Position numbers and translations under genes: made by a program
The notes under the pieces: generated by a model
Told to the model about the DNA's origin: nothing
The model's input: the letters and a program-made list of their open reading frames with translations, nothing else
Database searches by the model: none
In this document: in pieces, positions 1-15,000 of the stretch
Position numbering within the stretch: the first letter of the stretch is position 1
How the letters are laid out: the number at the start of each line of letters is the position of its first letter
NCBI RefSeq assembly: GCF_037975245.1
Contig: NC_092565.1
Location: forward strand, 6,688,999 to 6,752,998
Length of the DNA stretch: 64,000 nucleotides
From: Apostichopus japonicus
Lineage: Eukaryota; Echinodermata; Holothuroidea; Aspidochirotida; Stichopodidae
Reading direction: 5' to 3'

Positions 1-3000
1 GCCAAAGTTGAGTATTTCTCTGGTTTGTGTCGTCTTCAAGCTGTTACAGTGTGTAATATCTATCACAGATTATTGTGAAGGGAGGGGAGGGGGTGGTGTC
101 CTTACACTGCAAACTACCCTGAATTGCAAAATTTCCATTTATTTTTATTAACTTTAGGATTTGCTGGTATCTTTATTACAATTTTAAATTAAAGTTCAAT
201 TAAACCAACCAGAGAACTTTACAATCATAGCCCTACCACCCCCCCCCCCCTGTAGATCTCACACAGACTACACCGACTATGCTTTCTGTACATACCTATG
301 ACTCTAAGCGTGAAGTTAATACTGACTGTCCCGAACCCATTCGTTCCCCGGCAGATGTACTGCCCGGAGTCTTCCTTGACGACGTTCTCTATTCTCAGCC
401 CCGCCTCTTTCACTTTGAATCTCTCCCAGATGTTGTTTATCGTCTCTCCGTCTTTCTGCCACATCGTAAGGGCGGGCGGGTGGGCGATCACCGGACAGCG
501 TAAACGTACCGTGCTTCCAACCGGTGTCTTCTGGTGCTGCTTCTCTATTGGACCGTTTATTCGTGGCGGTCCTGAAGAGAGAAGAGAGATTATTGTTAGA
601 CGTACAGTATATATACAGCTCGTGGAAGACAATACTACAAATAGGAGCAAAAAGATCCCAAGGTTTGAAGATTTGAAGATTATAACCATTCTTCAAGTGC
701 ACTTCTCCCCTCCCACTCCTTCTCTACCCTATCCTCTCCCCTCCCCCCACCCCTAAATAACAAGTTCCAAGTATAAGCCTGGCCATATCAGGACTCCCAT
801 GAACAACAATTCACTAAGGCTCCTAAACTCCAGTTTTCAGACATGCCACAAAAATAGTCAAATATGGAACTTGTCTCTTTCCTTGAGTCCTTTTTTTTTT
901 TCCTTCTTTCAATTTGGCAAGGTTTCTTAGAATAATATTTTCACAACAATATTGAAAGAAAAAAAAATAGAAGGAAAAAAGGATGAAGAAATTTGCCACT
1001 TCAACCCAAGAACACAATATTATTTTTTGTCACTCTGACCTTTACAGCTTGTCCACAGTTCTTCAAATTCATTTCCATGTTGTGTTTGCTTTTCCTAATT
1101 TGCTTGCATTCTTAGGGTAGTTAGGTCATGGATTCTCACACCATGGGGTATTGAAAGGCTGTATAGCCTTTGTTCTCCTATGAAAACATTGGGGCTATGG
1201 GTGGAAAAGGTGGTACCTTCATATCAACAGTTCAATAGCAAAACGGGAGGAACAGTTTCGACAAATCCTGGTCGTGGACATTGCGCAGAGATACATGCTA
1301 GATAGTCAAATACTGGACACCAATGCCCAGGCTCAATATTCAGTAAGCAATTCACTGCCACCATATATCTTATCATAATAAATTCTTCCTCAAGGAGAGG
1401 CTTTGAATGACAGTCTAACTGAAAACTGGGAAAAACTTGAAAGGTGACAAATCCTTCCAAATTATCAACAACAAAAAATTACTGGTTTGGGAGCTCTACT
1501 ACACTCCTCTCTTACCTATCTCCTGTGTGCATATGCACTTTCCTCATTTACCTAGCCTACCATATATCTGGTGGCATTATAGCACTGCAGTCTGCACCCT
1601 CAATCCTACACCTAAAATGTTAACAGTTTTGGTTAAAATATACAAGGAAAAAAGTGCACAAGTAGACTGGAGACAGGTAAGAGAGGAGCGAAGTTAATGT
1701 TACTTTTGTTTTAAAAATGTTTGGCAACTTTTTGCAGGTTAAATTCTGGGGCCTTGCGTACTGATGACCTACAAATATGGTATTTGGGAGTTTCATTGTA
1801 TTGAGCATTTTCAGATCCATTATTTGTAGTAATTATGTTATTCCATCACTCATTGTTCAGGGCACATATGATTATGTTTATGTCAAATGGTTCCTAAAGT
1901 TATCATTTCTAAGCAAATTCATTTGAAGCCAATCACAAACCATCACACAGCTAACGCAGTATTATCTGCAGTATAATATAAAATCTCACTGACCAGAATT
2001 ACTATTTCTAATCACAACAACTGTACAGTATCTTACAGTATAGTATAAAGTCTCACCAATGGTATTAAGCTTCATACTTGATGTGTCCAAACTGAAAGAT
2101 TTAATCCCATGGTCCTACTGTAGGTACAATGGGTTAATTTACAATCGTCTAAATGACAACATTAGTCTATATATAACACAGTTGCAGGATGTAGCAGTAC
2201 GACAGTAGTGAGGAGAATGTAATGACAGGTATGCTATATCAAACTAATAAGTACCTGACATAAATATTTAACATGCTTCGAAACATCTTAATTTGGCTAT
2301 ATATATCTAATTAACATAAGTTTTCACGTAATTATTACAATTATCTAACATACAGTTTACTGTCTACAGTATCGTCCCTGCCTCTGCCCATCTATTGATC
2401 CCACCTTTCCCCCATTTCCTATTCCACCTCCCCCTATCTCCCCCCCCCCTTCCAACTCAGCCTTGATAACCCTGGATATTCATCATTAAAATGCCTGAGG
2501 TTAGAAGATACTACTATATAGAACTTCTACCAATATCCAACCTGGAGGAGAGAAATGTTCAGCAATTGTTGTCCTGCCAGATGGTGGACTAATAACTCTA
2601 ATCATGAAACCTCCCCTACTAATGTCACCTGTAACTAAATTGTCAAATGCAGTTAGTATCATACACAGGCACTGGCATATCTATATAAATAAATAAATTC
2701 CCCCTGTTGTTCTGAAAATGAAGAAACCTCCTTTCCTTTTTCTCTTTTTACAACCCACAGAATAAATCCAAAAATGTCATTTCAATCAAATGTTTCCTCC
2801 ACTTTTGGACTCATCTACACCCAGTACCTCCCAATGAGCAATGAGTTATGTTGATTAAAATCATATTACTGCCAGCCTGACAAGTTTGTGACAGGGGAGG
2901 TGAACCTTGGCCTAGCCTAATGAATCCCATGGTGCAAGTTCATCACAGAATGTAATGACTTTTGACAGCCAAGACTAACTACCAACAAACTGGCTAGGTT

Positions 3001-6000
3001 TAAGGTACTAGTCATATATACCTTCCAAATTGGAAATGTACACAATGATCTTGTGTCCTAAGAGAGAAAGTCAAAAGAGTGGGGAGGCATATGGTATGCA
3101 AAGACTGGTTGCGTTCCGGTTTTTCATTTGCGATTGTGAGAGGCGCTGTGACTGTTTTACAGGCATGGATTTATTTAAAGGATGACTTCAGGCATGTAAA
3201 ATTAATATTTGACAAGTTTTTAAGTACATAATGTTAAAAACCCACTGCTATCAAGTACAGGTTGTATTTCTTATATAGTAAGTTTGGTATTTTTGTGAGA
3301 AATGATCCTTTAAGGCATCTGAGGTTAGTGAGTTACATCAATAAAATTGGCTGGCTAAGGAGACTAAGTCTTCATGGGTCAAGTTGCAATGTACATGCCT
3401 TCACTTTGATCAGTATTGATTCAACATCCCTTTTCATTATTTTATCTTTCCTTGAATGATAGTGCATGGGTTCCATTTCTTTACTTTTTCCTTTGTTTTT
3501 TGGGGAGGGAGAGGAGGGAGGGAAAGAGGGAGAGAGTGGGGGTGGGGGAAGAGGAGAAATGGATTTAAACTTGACACAGAATTCGAGTTCAAGATATAGT
3601 CAGAAGTTCAAGTTCACCACTGGATAACATATTCTTGACAACTAAATTGCTTACTGTCAGATCATTCTGTCATCGAGTGAATGTGAAATGCACCACACAG
3701 ATATATCTTTGTAGCACATCATACTCACATCAATTATTGGGACTATAAAGGAATGTTAGCTATAATTAAAAGACTCCTCTCGTGTTTTGCTAGGTGTTTT
3801 TTTAAGGGTGAGGGATATCATGCCTTTTCTAAATTCTAGCCAATTGATAGTTGGTTTGACTGACAGGAGTGTGAATTCATTAATGACTAATGAACCTTGG
3901 CAGCTCTGGCTGACAATGATGGCATCAAACTAAACACCAAACAGACTTAGATAGTCCATTGGAAAAAGAAAATAATGCCCAAACATATTTATAGGTACAG
4001 TACTGCACAGTATTTCTACTGATACATATATGCTTATTTTCTGAAAGGTTTATTTTCATTATATTTCTCTTTGCAGGATTGTTTAGTTAGTTTTGAAACA
4101 TAATTAGTAATTACTAATAATTAATTTATATAAGTTAGAGGAATAACAGATTACAACTGCACTCACACAGAGGCATGGCTATTAAATCTAGGTAAATTTT
4201 GCAGGGGAACCAAAGGCAAAATTGAATCCTGTTTACAGGGGGCAAAACTAATAGACGTACAACTGAATGAACTAAAGCAAGCATGTATATTGAAAAAAAT
4301 AAACAGAAATTTTCAAGGATATTACAAATGCAGTCTGTGAGAAAATTGATGGAAGGAACACAGAAAATATTCCAAGTTCTTTATTAAGAACTCTGCATTT
4401 TTATGAAATTTGGAAGTTGGATTCAAGTGGATGAAATTCCAGCCAGAAAGCATTGTTACAATACAGTACTGTACCTTTGGAATGATAGCTTTGGAAGGAC
4501 ATGGGCTGTGACCTCCAAAGGTGGGTCGTTGGGGGGGTCATTGGGGGGGCGCAGTGCAAGGATGTTACCAATGCAGCTAGATCAGAGTACATTCATACCG
4601 TATGTATGTTTATGAGACAGGTAAGTGAGGAATGAAGTCAATATCAGTCTTGCAATTTGGTGCAGCAGTTTTGACGGCTGTAACGTTCATCTCCAAATAA
4701 ATTACTATGGTTTCTCTGTACAAAAACTGCAAAGTCCCTGCACTTGTGTAGGAAATATGAGTTGACCCATGCATGGATATTTGTGATGTAATGCTGGATA
4801 AGTTATTCTCTCAGTCACCAAAATGGTCGGCAAAAACAGATTTTTTTTCTGAGAGTAGGTCTTAGAGTACAGACAGACAGACACACGCTCAGCCCACAGA
4901 AAGCTAGAAGTCATTATATCCCTTTGATACATACTGTACTAGGATCCTCAAAATGACTCACATACATGCCTTCCTTTGTAGCGACTATGAATCTGCTTAA
5001 TTCAGTAAGGTCACATATTTCTCTGTGTTCTTGCATATTTCATGGAAATTGATTTGACTTGCACTATGCACATACAAACATGTGTGTGTGTGTATAATAC
5101 ATACTCCATGCATACGGCACTGCCACTGTGCTTGCCACAAATGGAATTTACAGCCCTTGGCAGTTTTGATAGGATAGCACATGCTAGGGCTGCAAGCTGC
5201 ATGATCAAAAGTTTAAAGCTATTTAAAAAAAAAAAAAAAAAAAACTGGTGGGTAATCTTCAAACATACCCTGCAGGTTACCAATCAAGAGACTCTGGATG
5301 GCAGTCTATGGATTTGGGACCTGTCATTATGGGTCAACCACCATTACTACCGTACCCCCGCTGTTCACCCGCCAAATGAAATCACAGCATGTTAGGGGCG
5401 GGTGGGAGAAATTGGAGTAATTTGAGGTTGACTGATTGTGGTTTTGATTACCGAATTGGACCGCTCACATGATCGATACTAATGCACTGTAGACATGGGG
5501 AGGCACTGGGAGTGAACGTTGTCAGCCGTGTGTGTAGCAATGAAACTTCGGAGGCACCGTGGGGTCGGCCGTAGATCGAGGATGACTTTCCACCAGGCAG
5601 GAAGAAACCAATATGGTGCTGTCCCTCCCCTCCTGCCAGGAATGAAAATGTTCACCCCGCTAGAGAGATTAGCTAAGACAATAAAATGTCATGACGCATT
5701 ACGCCACCGTCCGCGGTGACGATGTCTGGATGCTTCCGTCAAAGAGAGTCACAGGTCACGTCCAAATTTACGTCCAAATTTACGTCCAGGTTGCATGGCA
5801 GAGCACAACTTATTAGTCAACACACATGTTTGTACATTGCTGCATAGAGTTGTGCATACAGCTTACCTATATGCAATGCACAAATTTATGTGCACAGCAT
5901 CTTGAACATCAAATTCACAAACCTTACCCCTTTGAGTATAAACAAGCGAACAATTCTTACAGGGGATGGATCAAATCTAACCAGGTAATTAACTCTCCAA

Positions 6001-9000
6001 TCTTAATAAGTGCACTCGCCCATCTACCTATAAAACTACATGACTGGACACATTTTAGCACTACGCCCCCCTCCCCCCCCCCTGTACATCCCACTCCTGG
6101 GACATGGCTGCCAAATTTCTCTATTCTTCCGAAACTAACATTCAGAAGTTAACCACTTTTACTTTGAGGTCTTCTGCATTCTCAAGGAGAATTAATTTTT
6201 ATACTTCGAAATCCTAAATTTCATCCTGAACATAATTTTCCTAACACCAACTTTGAGGCACTGAGTACAGTGATATCCTAACTATTGCTTTTCCATATCA
6301 AACAAGTCTTCTGTGCGTCCCAAATTTAACATTGTTTCACTTATTTTTGTCGATGTTCATAACCCCTTTTTAGTTGAAATACAGACTACTGTAAATGTAC
6401 CCAAATTTCTGAAATTCCCATAAAATAAGACCGTATGTCATTGAATATTATGTCTCTGTCACAACAGTCATGAACATAAATTTTACTGCATATTGGTAAA
6501 TACTTGAAAACAACTAGAACTTTTACGGCAATGTTCAACAAAATCCACATAAATACAATAAAAACACAGCAACAATACCTGTATACAAAGTGTCTTCAAT
6601 ACCATACAAAAGGTACTGAAGCCTGTACTGTACTTCCATACCAACTACAGTATTTACCAACAAATCAGCATGGGTTTTAGAATATGTATATTTAGATGTT
6701 AATATGAACACAGGCACATAAATTATGCATATATACTTTGAGAAAAGATATTCTGCAATTTATATTTTCTAGTATGCTTTTGGCATTTATTTTGTGTGTT
6801 TTAAGTTAAAGAAGCATAAACCCAAAGGTTGACTGATGTCTGACTTGTCCTGCGAAGGGATCTAAGGTGAGGAATTATTGTTGGGAGTACAGAGCGAGAG
6901 ATTAAAATGCAAAAAATTGCAAAATGGTGGGTAGTATCATTTCAATCACGTTAACAACATTTTGTGTGACTTACAAGTTGAAAGGTTGGAAGTATATGTA
7001 CATACTACTCTGCACATGTGTATGAAATGTAAGCCATGTGGAAGTCAAAAAATTTGGAGGGGAGGGGGGTAGAGGGAGAGGAAGAGAGGTGATGCATATT
7101 TGTATGAAAAGCAGGTGATAACTAACTTCCAACATCATCATCAAGTTACTTGGGGGTAGTATTCTACATTAATTTGGGTTCTGTAATAAATTGTTGATTA
7201 CCATACACAGTATTTATCACATTGTAATAACTTTTAACATAGATGGGTTACTTAAGGTCACAATCTCACCCTTTTTTCTCTCTTTTCTTTTTTTTCTAAT
7301 CTATGATTCATAGCAAGTCATTAACTCCTGTGGTGATATACTGATGCAACCAACACTGTAATTTGATGATTCAAGCTAACTTAGTTTTATTTCTTCTTTT
7401 TTTCTTCCCTTTTAACCGATTTAGCTGCAAACTGACTCCGGGCTCGCGATCAATCCGAATTCAATTTCTCTTCATTTCTACCTGGGCGAAAATACTAACA
7501 AATTGATGGAGGATTTTTTCACCATTGAGCCACCAAAATTTATTGATCTTCTTCTGAGGAAGAAAGTGTTTCCCAGGCATTCTGCTTCTTTTTTTCTTTT
7601 TTTCTACCTTTTCGTTTTACGGTTTCTCATGTAGTTACCCCGATGACATAATTGCACTTTTCAGCTGCCACCAATCAAATCACAGACGGTTATCATGCAG
7701 TCTTGAGTGGAAACTGGCTATAGCTTTCAATTTTAAAATCTAGATTCCGTAAAAAGGGCCTAAAATATTGATCGGGTTAAATGTGTCAAATCAAAATTGG
7801 CAGGTTTGAGTGGCAGAGGGACAAAAAAACAAAAATTATTCAATACATGTGGTGGAATATGATGTGAGGATATGAAAGGAAACGGGCAAAAATGCTTTCA
7901 ATTTTTTTCCTTTTCTTTTCTCGTTCATATATATTTCTCGGAGTAAATATTTCAGATACGGCTCAAAGATAGTCTGCTAAGTGCATTGTACTCCACGATG
8001 TGTTGGTGATACACCGAGCGAATCAATAAGTGCATTGAGGGAACGTTAGGTTACACACTGAAATTGGGAAGACAAAAGCAAGGTTAAAAGGAAATTCATG
8101 TACAAGGGACAGACGTAATGCCAGTTAAAATTTACAAATATATGGCCACTTGATTCATGGATCTATTGCCTAGAATGCATTTGTAACTTTAGTTAGTGTT
8201 TACAATGTTCAGATTCAAATTTAAAGGGTGATAAAGGGTTGTTGAGTGGAAAATCACACAGAGAAGCAAAACTATTTCAAACACTTGTAGTCACTTTAGA
8301 TTCATTCTTCTAGTTCTGAACTTTCATATAAATATTACAACTTTTGACTGTTATTTATTGTTTGCTAAATGACTCAAAAGTTCTAGAGTAATTTGATGTA
8401 GTATATATAGGAATTAAGATACTGTTCAACATGAAGCATGCTGTTTTTACTACAGTATAGTACTATCAGAACTCAGAAGCCACCCACCTTGCATGCAATG
8501 AAGGACCAGTGACAAAGGTTGTATCGTACGGAGGCTAATTAATTATATAGTGCCAATGCCAAACATTCCCAAACTAATGTACGATGCAATACGGTCAGTG
8601 TAATAATGTAGGCATGAATAGGCCTCAGAAGTAGTAGTAAATACTGGCGCTGTGTGACTGCAATCAGATTAATTTCCCATTTAAATACTACTTTAACGAA
8701 GAAGAAAATATAAAAGTTACATTCAATAATTAGAGCGGGGAGCCATCTGAAACTGGGTCACCACCCTCCAGCTATATTACATTCCATCAGATATATCAAG
8801 ACCAAAGTTTGGTTTTATCTTCTTTTTGTTTTTGGTCCAACCTGACTCAAAGACAAGTTGTTTGTTTTTTTGAAGATACCTTAAACTGGACATCAGGGAA
8901 CTGACATTCCAAGTAGGTAATATGATAAACTTGATGTTGAAGGTGATATCATGGTTTCAAAACTGATAAGGAAATAAACTACAGTGCAGTCAATAATAAA

Positions 9001-12000
9001 ATGCTCTGACATAGTACACTTTGGATGGTATACAGATAAGGAGGGGGAGCTAGCAAGATTATCAACACACTGAAAACAGCTCTAGAAAATCTCCTTTCAA
9101 GTATTTTATTCAGGGGGACATTGTTAACTAACTGTGTATGTAAACGGTTCTCTCCCAGGTGATTTCACATTTAAATGTGTAGAATCTCCCCCAGTTTGAA
9201 GTGAACTACATCTTGAAATCAATTCTATCAATGGTTTATTTGAAATTTCAAGAAAAATGCACTCAAAAGCTATTTTTGAAGCATTTTAACCCAACACTGG
9301 GTACAGTAGTTGTGTCCCTACAATGATAAACGCAACAAGAACAGAATTAGTACTGTAGAAGACAAGTATGCATATAGCTATATGGCATTTTTATATGCCA
9401 TCAATATCAATATATGCCATAAATATTAATATGCCATCAAATTTTATATGCCATCAATATATGGCATTTTTTGTTTTCTTTCTTTCTTTGTTTTGTGTTT
9501 TGGCTAACATCAATGGTACTGTGACCCTCATTTACTTTTGGTTATCATTTTGGATGGCTGCCAAATTTTCCTAGTATTTATTTTTAACGAGATTTATATC
9601 TATAATTTGCACAAGTACAGTAGATAATAATTTATTACACTTTTTTTCACTGGGAATTTCATGATAAGATCATCCTGAACTGTTCTGCCTGCTTAAACAA
9701 AGCTAGATACTGTCAAATAATTTCACACACAAACTCATTAGGAAATCTCAGAAGGGACCCAGGGCATAGGTCATGAAGTTTCTCCCCAAATATGTTTGAC
9801 AGACCAGAAAATGGCCAGATATATTGGGGAAAACTTTTCATCCTTTGAACATCTTTTTTTCACTGCACTACCTCAGACAGTGAGACCAGGGGAGCTGCTA
9901 TTCTAGTAAGAGAAGCAGCTCCCTGCATGGTGAGATTGACAATTGTTTAAATGCTACCATTGACCCTCAATGTATATTTATGGGAATAATGTGGAGGCCG
10001 TAGGGATATACAATATTCTTCCAATTTCTCCTTGAAGAGAAATTTGAAAACTTCTGGTAAGTTCATTACAGGTTGCTAACTTTTTAGGACATGCTGATGT
10101 TGTTGAATACTAACAAGGTGACCATTTGCAAGGTCATTTTACGGGACAAATAACCGTTTTAAGTTTCAGCTTTGTTCTTCTAGTTGCCGCAGCGATGCTC
10201 ATATGGAAGTTTCAATGGTAAATTATTAATTACTCGCTAATTAAAATTCAGTCTGCTACAGAAATGTAGTTAAAAAGCCTGTGAATGACTACAGTTGGAT
10301 GAACAGCTAAATCTTACAAGGTTTTGGAATTTATTCTTGGCAAGTTTAAATAGCAGAATTGATGCAAATTAAAAGACCAAAACGCTCTCAGTGGGTACCT
10401 CAAATATCACAAGTAACTGAAGAATAAATATATCCCTCACAGGCAGTATCTCTGCAGTATTTTCCATGGGTTGTATAATTTACTAATAAATCTGCAATTT
10501 ACACTAGGTTCTAACATTGTGGATGGCAAGCCATACAAATTCACACCTGGAAAAAAAGATACATAAATGAGGTATGGTGGTTAACACCAGATTACAGCTC
10601 ACATGTAGAGTGTTTTAACACCATTGAATCCAACCTTGGAAAAATTGTGGAAAAATTGTGGAAAAATGTCATTTTTCATACTTTCATTTGCAGACGTTGT
10701 ACGTTTAAAGGTCTACGGACACCTTTGAACAACAATGTCCTAATCATTCGATTAGGAATTAGAAATCATGAAAATAGCTGCAAACTCCCATCAAAATCCA
10801 TCAAAGATGGACCACTTTAAAAAGTCTTTTCTCAACTCTAGTTTTATTAATGAATAAACATTAGCTAATTATATGCACATTGATGATGTACAGGGAGTGA
10901 CTGCCTAATTTTCTGATATGTAATCCCTTTGTTTTAACAACCTTCATTTCAAGGTCACTGAAGTTCAGGTTTGTGGGTTAAAGCGATTTTTTGAAATATT
11001 TTATTTGTCTTTATTGAATAGATGAACATCACATTAAATGTATGAGGGCTTGTAATTAGGGGTTAATTTAATTAAGGGCTAAGATAAGAAATTTTGATGC
11101 TCAGCGCAACACTCCTGGTCATAGTTTGCATGTATTTAATGAGTTTCACAGATTTGTCAAAACTTTCAAATGTGCGGTACATCTTGGAAACGAAAAGAGC
11201 TTTGCGAAACTTTTCAACGGATTGTGAATGAGATTATCACACGCAACAGATACGTACTACTGAATATGGGGCAAATTGTTTACAGACCTGAGTAGGAGGT
11301 GTCCATAGTACTTCAAATACCAAGCACAGTTATTACTCCTGATGCCATTACAGTAGATGGACTATGAAAGTAGCATATCTTAAACCTCAGTTGCCTTTAA
11401 CTTCCATTTAAAAATATGAAATATGGCATCCCCTCGCTTGCAACAGATTCTGTAATGTCACACAAAATGCAGATCTTTCTTTAAACCGGGGTAGTTTTGT
11501 TTCACCAATATTCCATTCTGTCCGCAGAGAGTGAGTGCACCAATCAATGGCAGTGTACTTTTTTGTCACCTTTACCTTGGGGTGGGTTTCTTTAGCCTTC
11601 ACTTTCACCTGTTTGTGAAAATAAGCAAAAGCTCTTATCCTTCCTTTTTGATGTGGATTATTGTTTACACAATACCTAGCATATTGTAGAGTACGCTCTG
11701 GTCATGGTCACAGACGACGGCTGACACTCAATTCCATTTTCTAGCCTGTGAAATTACAACTTGTGGTTTAGGTGGAGGGGGGGGGGGGGGCTCTGTACTA
11801 CTACTACTCCTCGTTTGCAAGTGATTTACTGCAATTAGGCCAGCTGAGTTCTCACAACCCTCACCTTAGAGAAAACTCCTGACAAAATTGATGACAATAA
11901 ATTCTGACTATACCCTGATCCCTGTTACTATTTCTGCATACCAAGGCAGGAGGATTTGTAGTCATAAATCAAGACAGTTCAGTTGAAGTTTGAGACACCT

Positions 12001-15000
12001 TGGCTGTGAGGAAGTGTACACAAGCGGGGACAAAAAGGGCACATAGAAAACAAACACAACATGTTTTGAGTGTGACGAATAAGGGGGTTGATTTCAAAGT
12101 TCTCTATATAAACAGGAACCGTGACAACATACATTATAATAGTTTAGCATATCGGTACTATTAACCTTCAATAATCCCAAGAATCAGAAGTTTGTTTTCT
12201 TCCCCTTCTATCTGCCAGTAGCTTTGTACTTTTGGCAGTAAATTCGAGAGTGCTTTGACTGTCACAGGCACACGACTACACCATTAATTAGACGCTTCCA
12301 TCAAATTCTGGTGTGCAGCATTTAATGTAAGTTTAATTGCATCACAGATCGGCTGCGATATATATATATATATATATATTTATATCTTGCCCGTCCCCGC
12401 ACAAGGATTCCAAGGTTTAAGATTCACAATGTGTATTTATGATTGACATGGTAATTGAACGAGACGCGGCATGCTTTATGGATGTGACATGAGTGGGAAT
12501 CAAGATTGCTTTGAGCTATACATACCATAAAAAATGTACTAATGTTGGGGGGAATAAATAAAAAAAAACAGACTTTTAATACATAGCAGCATTATTTACA
12601 CAAGCAAGGAAAGAGTTAAACGGTACAAGGTTTACTCAGATTTTCATCTGTGTTTGTGTGTGTATGACAGTGTGTACATGCTTTTATATGGTTGTGTGTA
12701 TGTGACTGTGTACATATGTACATGCTTATATGACTGTGTGTATGTACAAACAGGGTTCTCTTTGTGTTGTTATCATAACAACCCTCATTAGAGGAGGAGC
12801 AGAAAACTTGTTCCAAGCATTTCTTTATGGTACTACTGTATTTAGTCCAACCCCTCTCTCCATACCAGGAAACTTTGAGTAATAACTACTAGTGTTCCAC
12901 TTGTCTCAAGTTTCTCAACTAATTCTCACCTATCAAACCACTCATTGCTTACTTCATCTACCTTGCTAAAGGCTTGTCATAAGTATCTACAGTAGCTTGC
13001 GATTAACGGTCTCGGCATAGCAGATTATATATTTATTTTCATCAAATTTGAAGCAGCACCATTCACTCCACTCAGGACTACTAAGTAATTTATGAATGCT
13101 CAGAATACTTTTTAAGAAAAGTCACCCAAGATATTTGCGCCTTGGCACGAAAACCAAACAACTTAGCTGATCCACTCTCGACCCCAGTCCCCTCACATCG
13201 AGACTGTGACCGTGTGATCATATGTGACGATGTTTACGTCAAATGTGTAACACTATATAATGTCAATGGCTCTGAATAATAATACACTTGCTGAGACTAT
13301 GGTACATCACCAGTACTAAGTGACAAACAGATGTCATTTCTTTGCAAAAGTCCTCACTCACATTCCAGAAACCATACACTATTGGACCGTTAATATTCAC
13401 TCCCCTGTCAATTCAGCTCTGTGTCTTGGTAAGAGCCTTTCACTCAAATAATTGCTATTCTGTGAACTAATCCCCCACACAAAAGGCTTTTTACCATAGC
13501 TCTAACTACCCATCAACCCCTTACAAAAGACCCTTATGTAATCCTATTCATTTTGTGAAATGAGGGGGACTTAACCACTCCACCTTTTGAAGCACACATC
13601 ATCTATCTTTTCTATCTGCCAAGAAATGACCGGTGGCAGGAAGCACTTTCTACTTCGTTGTTGTTGTCATCTGTGCATGGAGTTGATTTTTTTTTTTTTT
13701 TGAAATCCAACACAATACAGTACCGGGTCTCCGTGCATGCTTGTCCACCTGTAGTTTAAACTCTGGGGAAAACGGGGTTGGGTTAAAACCTGGATTTGTA
13801 CGGTGGTCATGTTTATCACCTGTTCTTGCTTTTTAAGCCTTTTCTCCCTACCTCTTCTTCTTTTCTTTTTTTTATTCAAGTGGCAAATGGTGGAGTACAA
13901 TGGCAGACGAACAACCAGTATTTTCTTCTTCAATTTGAAAGGTGACGAATCAGTGTTGCCTATAATGAGGACAGGCTAGGTTACACATTGAACATTGGTG
14001 GATATTTACAGTGGCACAAATACGGGCCTTAGTAATTTTGTCGTTGCTGTGAGTGACTATTGTTTGTCTAGATCCTACATACATGCATACTTACACATGT
14101 GTGTATATTTCATGCCTTGTGTTATTCAAAATCAGGTTTCACTGATCCTCCACAAATCTGTTAAATAGATCTTTTTGTGTTTTGTGCCAGGTGAGATATT
14201 TTCTGTCACACAGACACATGTGAATTGTGAAATATACTTATCTTTTTCAACTTATTTCATATTAGTCGTGCTACATTAATAGATCCAGGTAATGAATCCC
14301 ATAGAAATTAAATTACCATCAATTTAAAATAACATCATGTTTGGAAAGAAAAAGAAAATAAATAAATAAATACCCAGCTGATATATGCAATTACTCTAGC
14401 TCAAGAAAATGATCATGCGAAAATTTTTCAGAAAGTCCTCAATTGCATAAATTGCTTGTCGCTCTGATCATTCCTCCCCGGCCCCCACCTCCCCAACTAA
14501 GCTATCAAACACAAATTCTACTATTGCAAATGCAGCAAAATTGTCATGGGATGATGGTACATCTACCTCTGAGCTCTATAAATTTTCGAATGACACTGAG
14601 TGAAGTGGGCCATCTCTGTTTGACCAAGTACAAACCACACTGTAGTATAGTATGAGCAAATGTACTGTATTTTGCACAGATCTGGGTGTTGGTGCTAAAA
14701 GTGCCACAAGCTAGCAATCAAATACAGATTGAACATTGCAGAATTTTTGTCAAAGTGAAATGTTTTCAAGGAATAAAAAATGTCCAGCAAGTAGAGTAGA
14801 AATCCCCAAAGCCCCCCTCCCTCTGCGTACATATTGGAGCGGAACGAGTTGTGACATTTTCGGCATATAAACATGGTACATGTATTAATTACCATGGAAA
14901 CCTATCCTGGAAACCTATCCTACAAACCTACCCTACCCTCAAGGAAACTTAGCACTTTATTTCTCATTTTTTGCACAACTTTTTTTTTTTTTTTAAATTT

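Noticed and set aside
225-689. Alternative FGFRL1 start at 689 with a hydrophobic leader running directly into the Ig domain
   Set aside because: A strong acceptor (ctcttctcttcag) lies at 572-584, and a perfectly phased signal-peptide exon exists at 17673-17742. The open frame through the intron end looks accidental.
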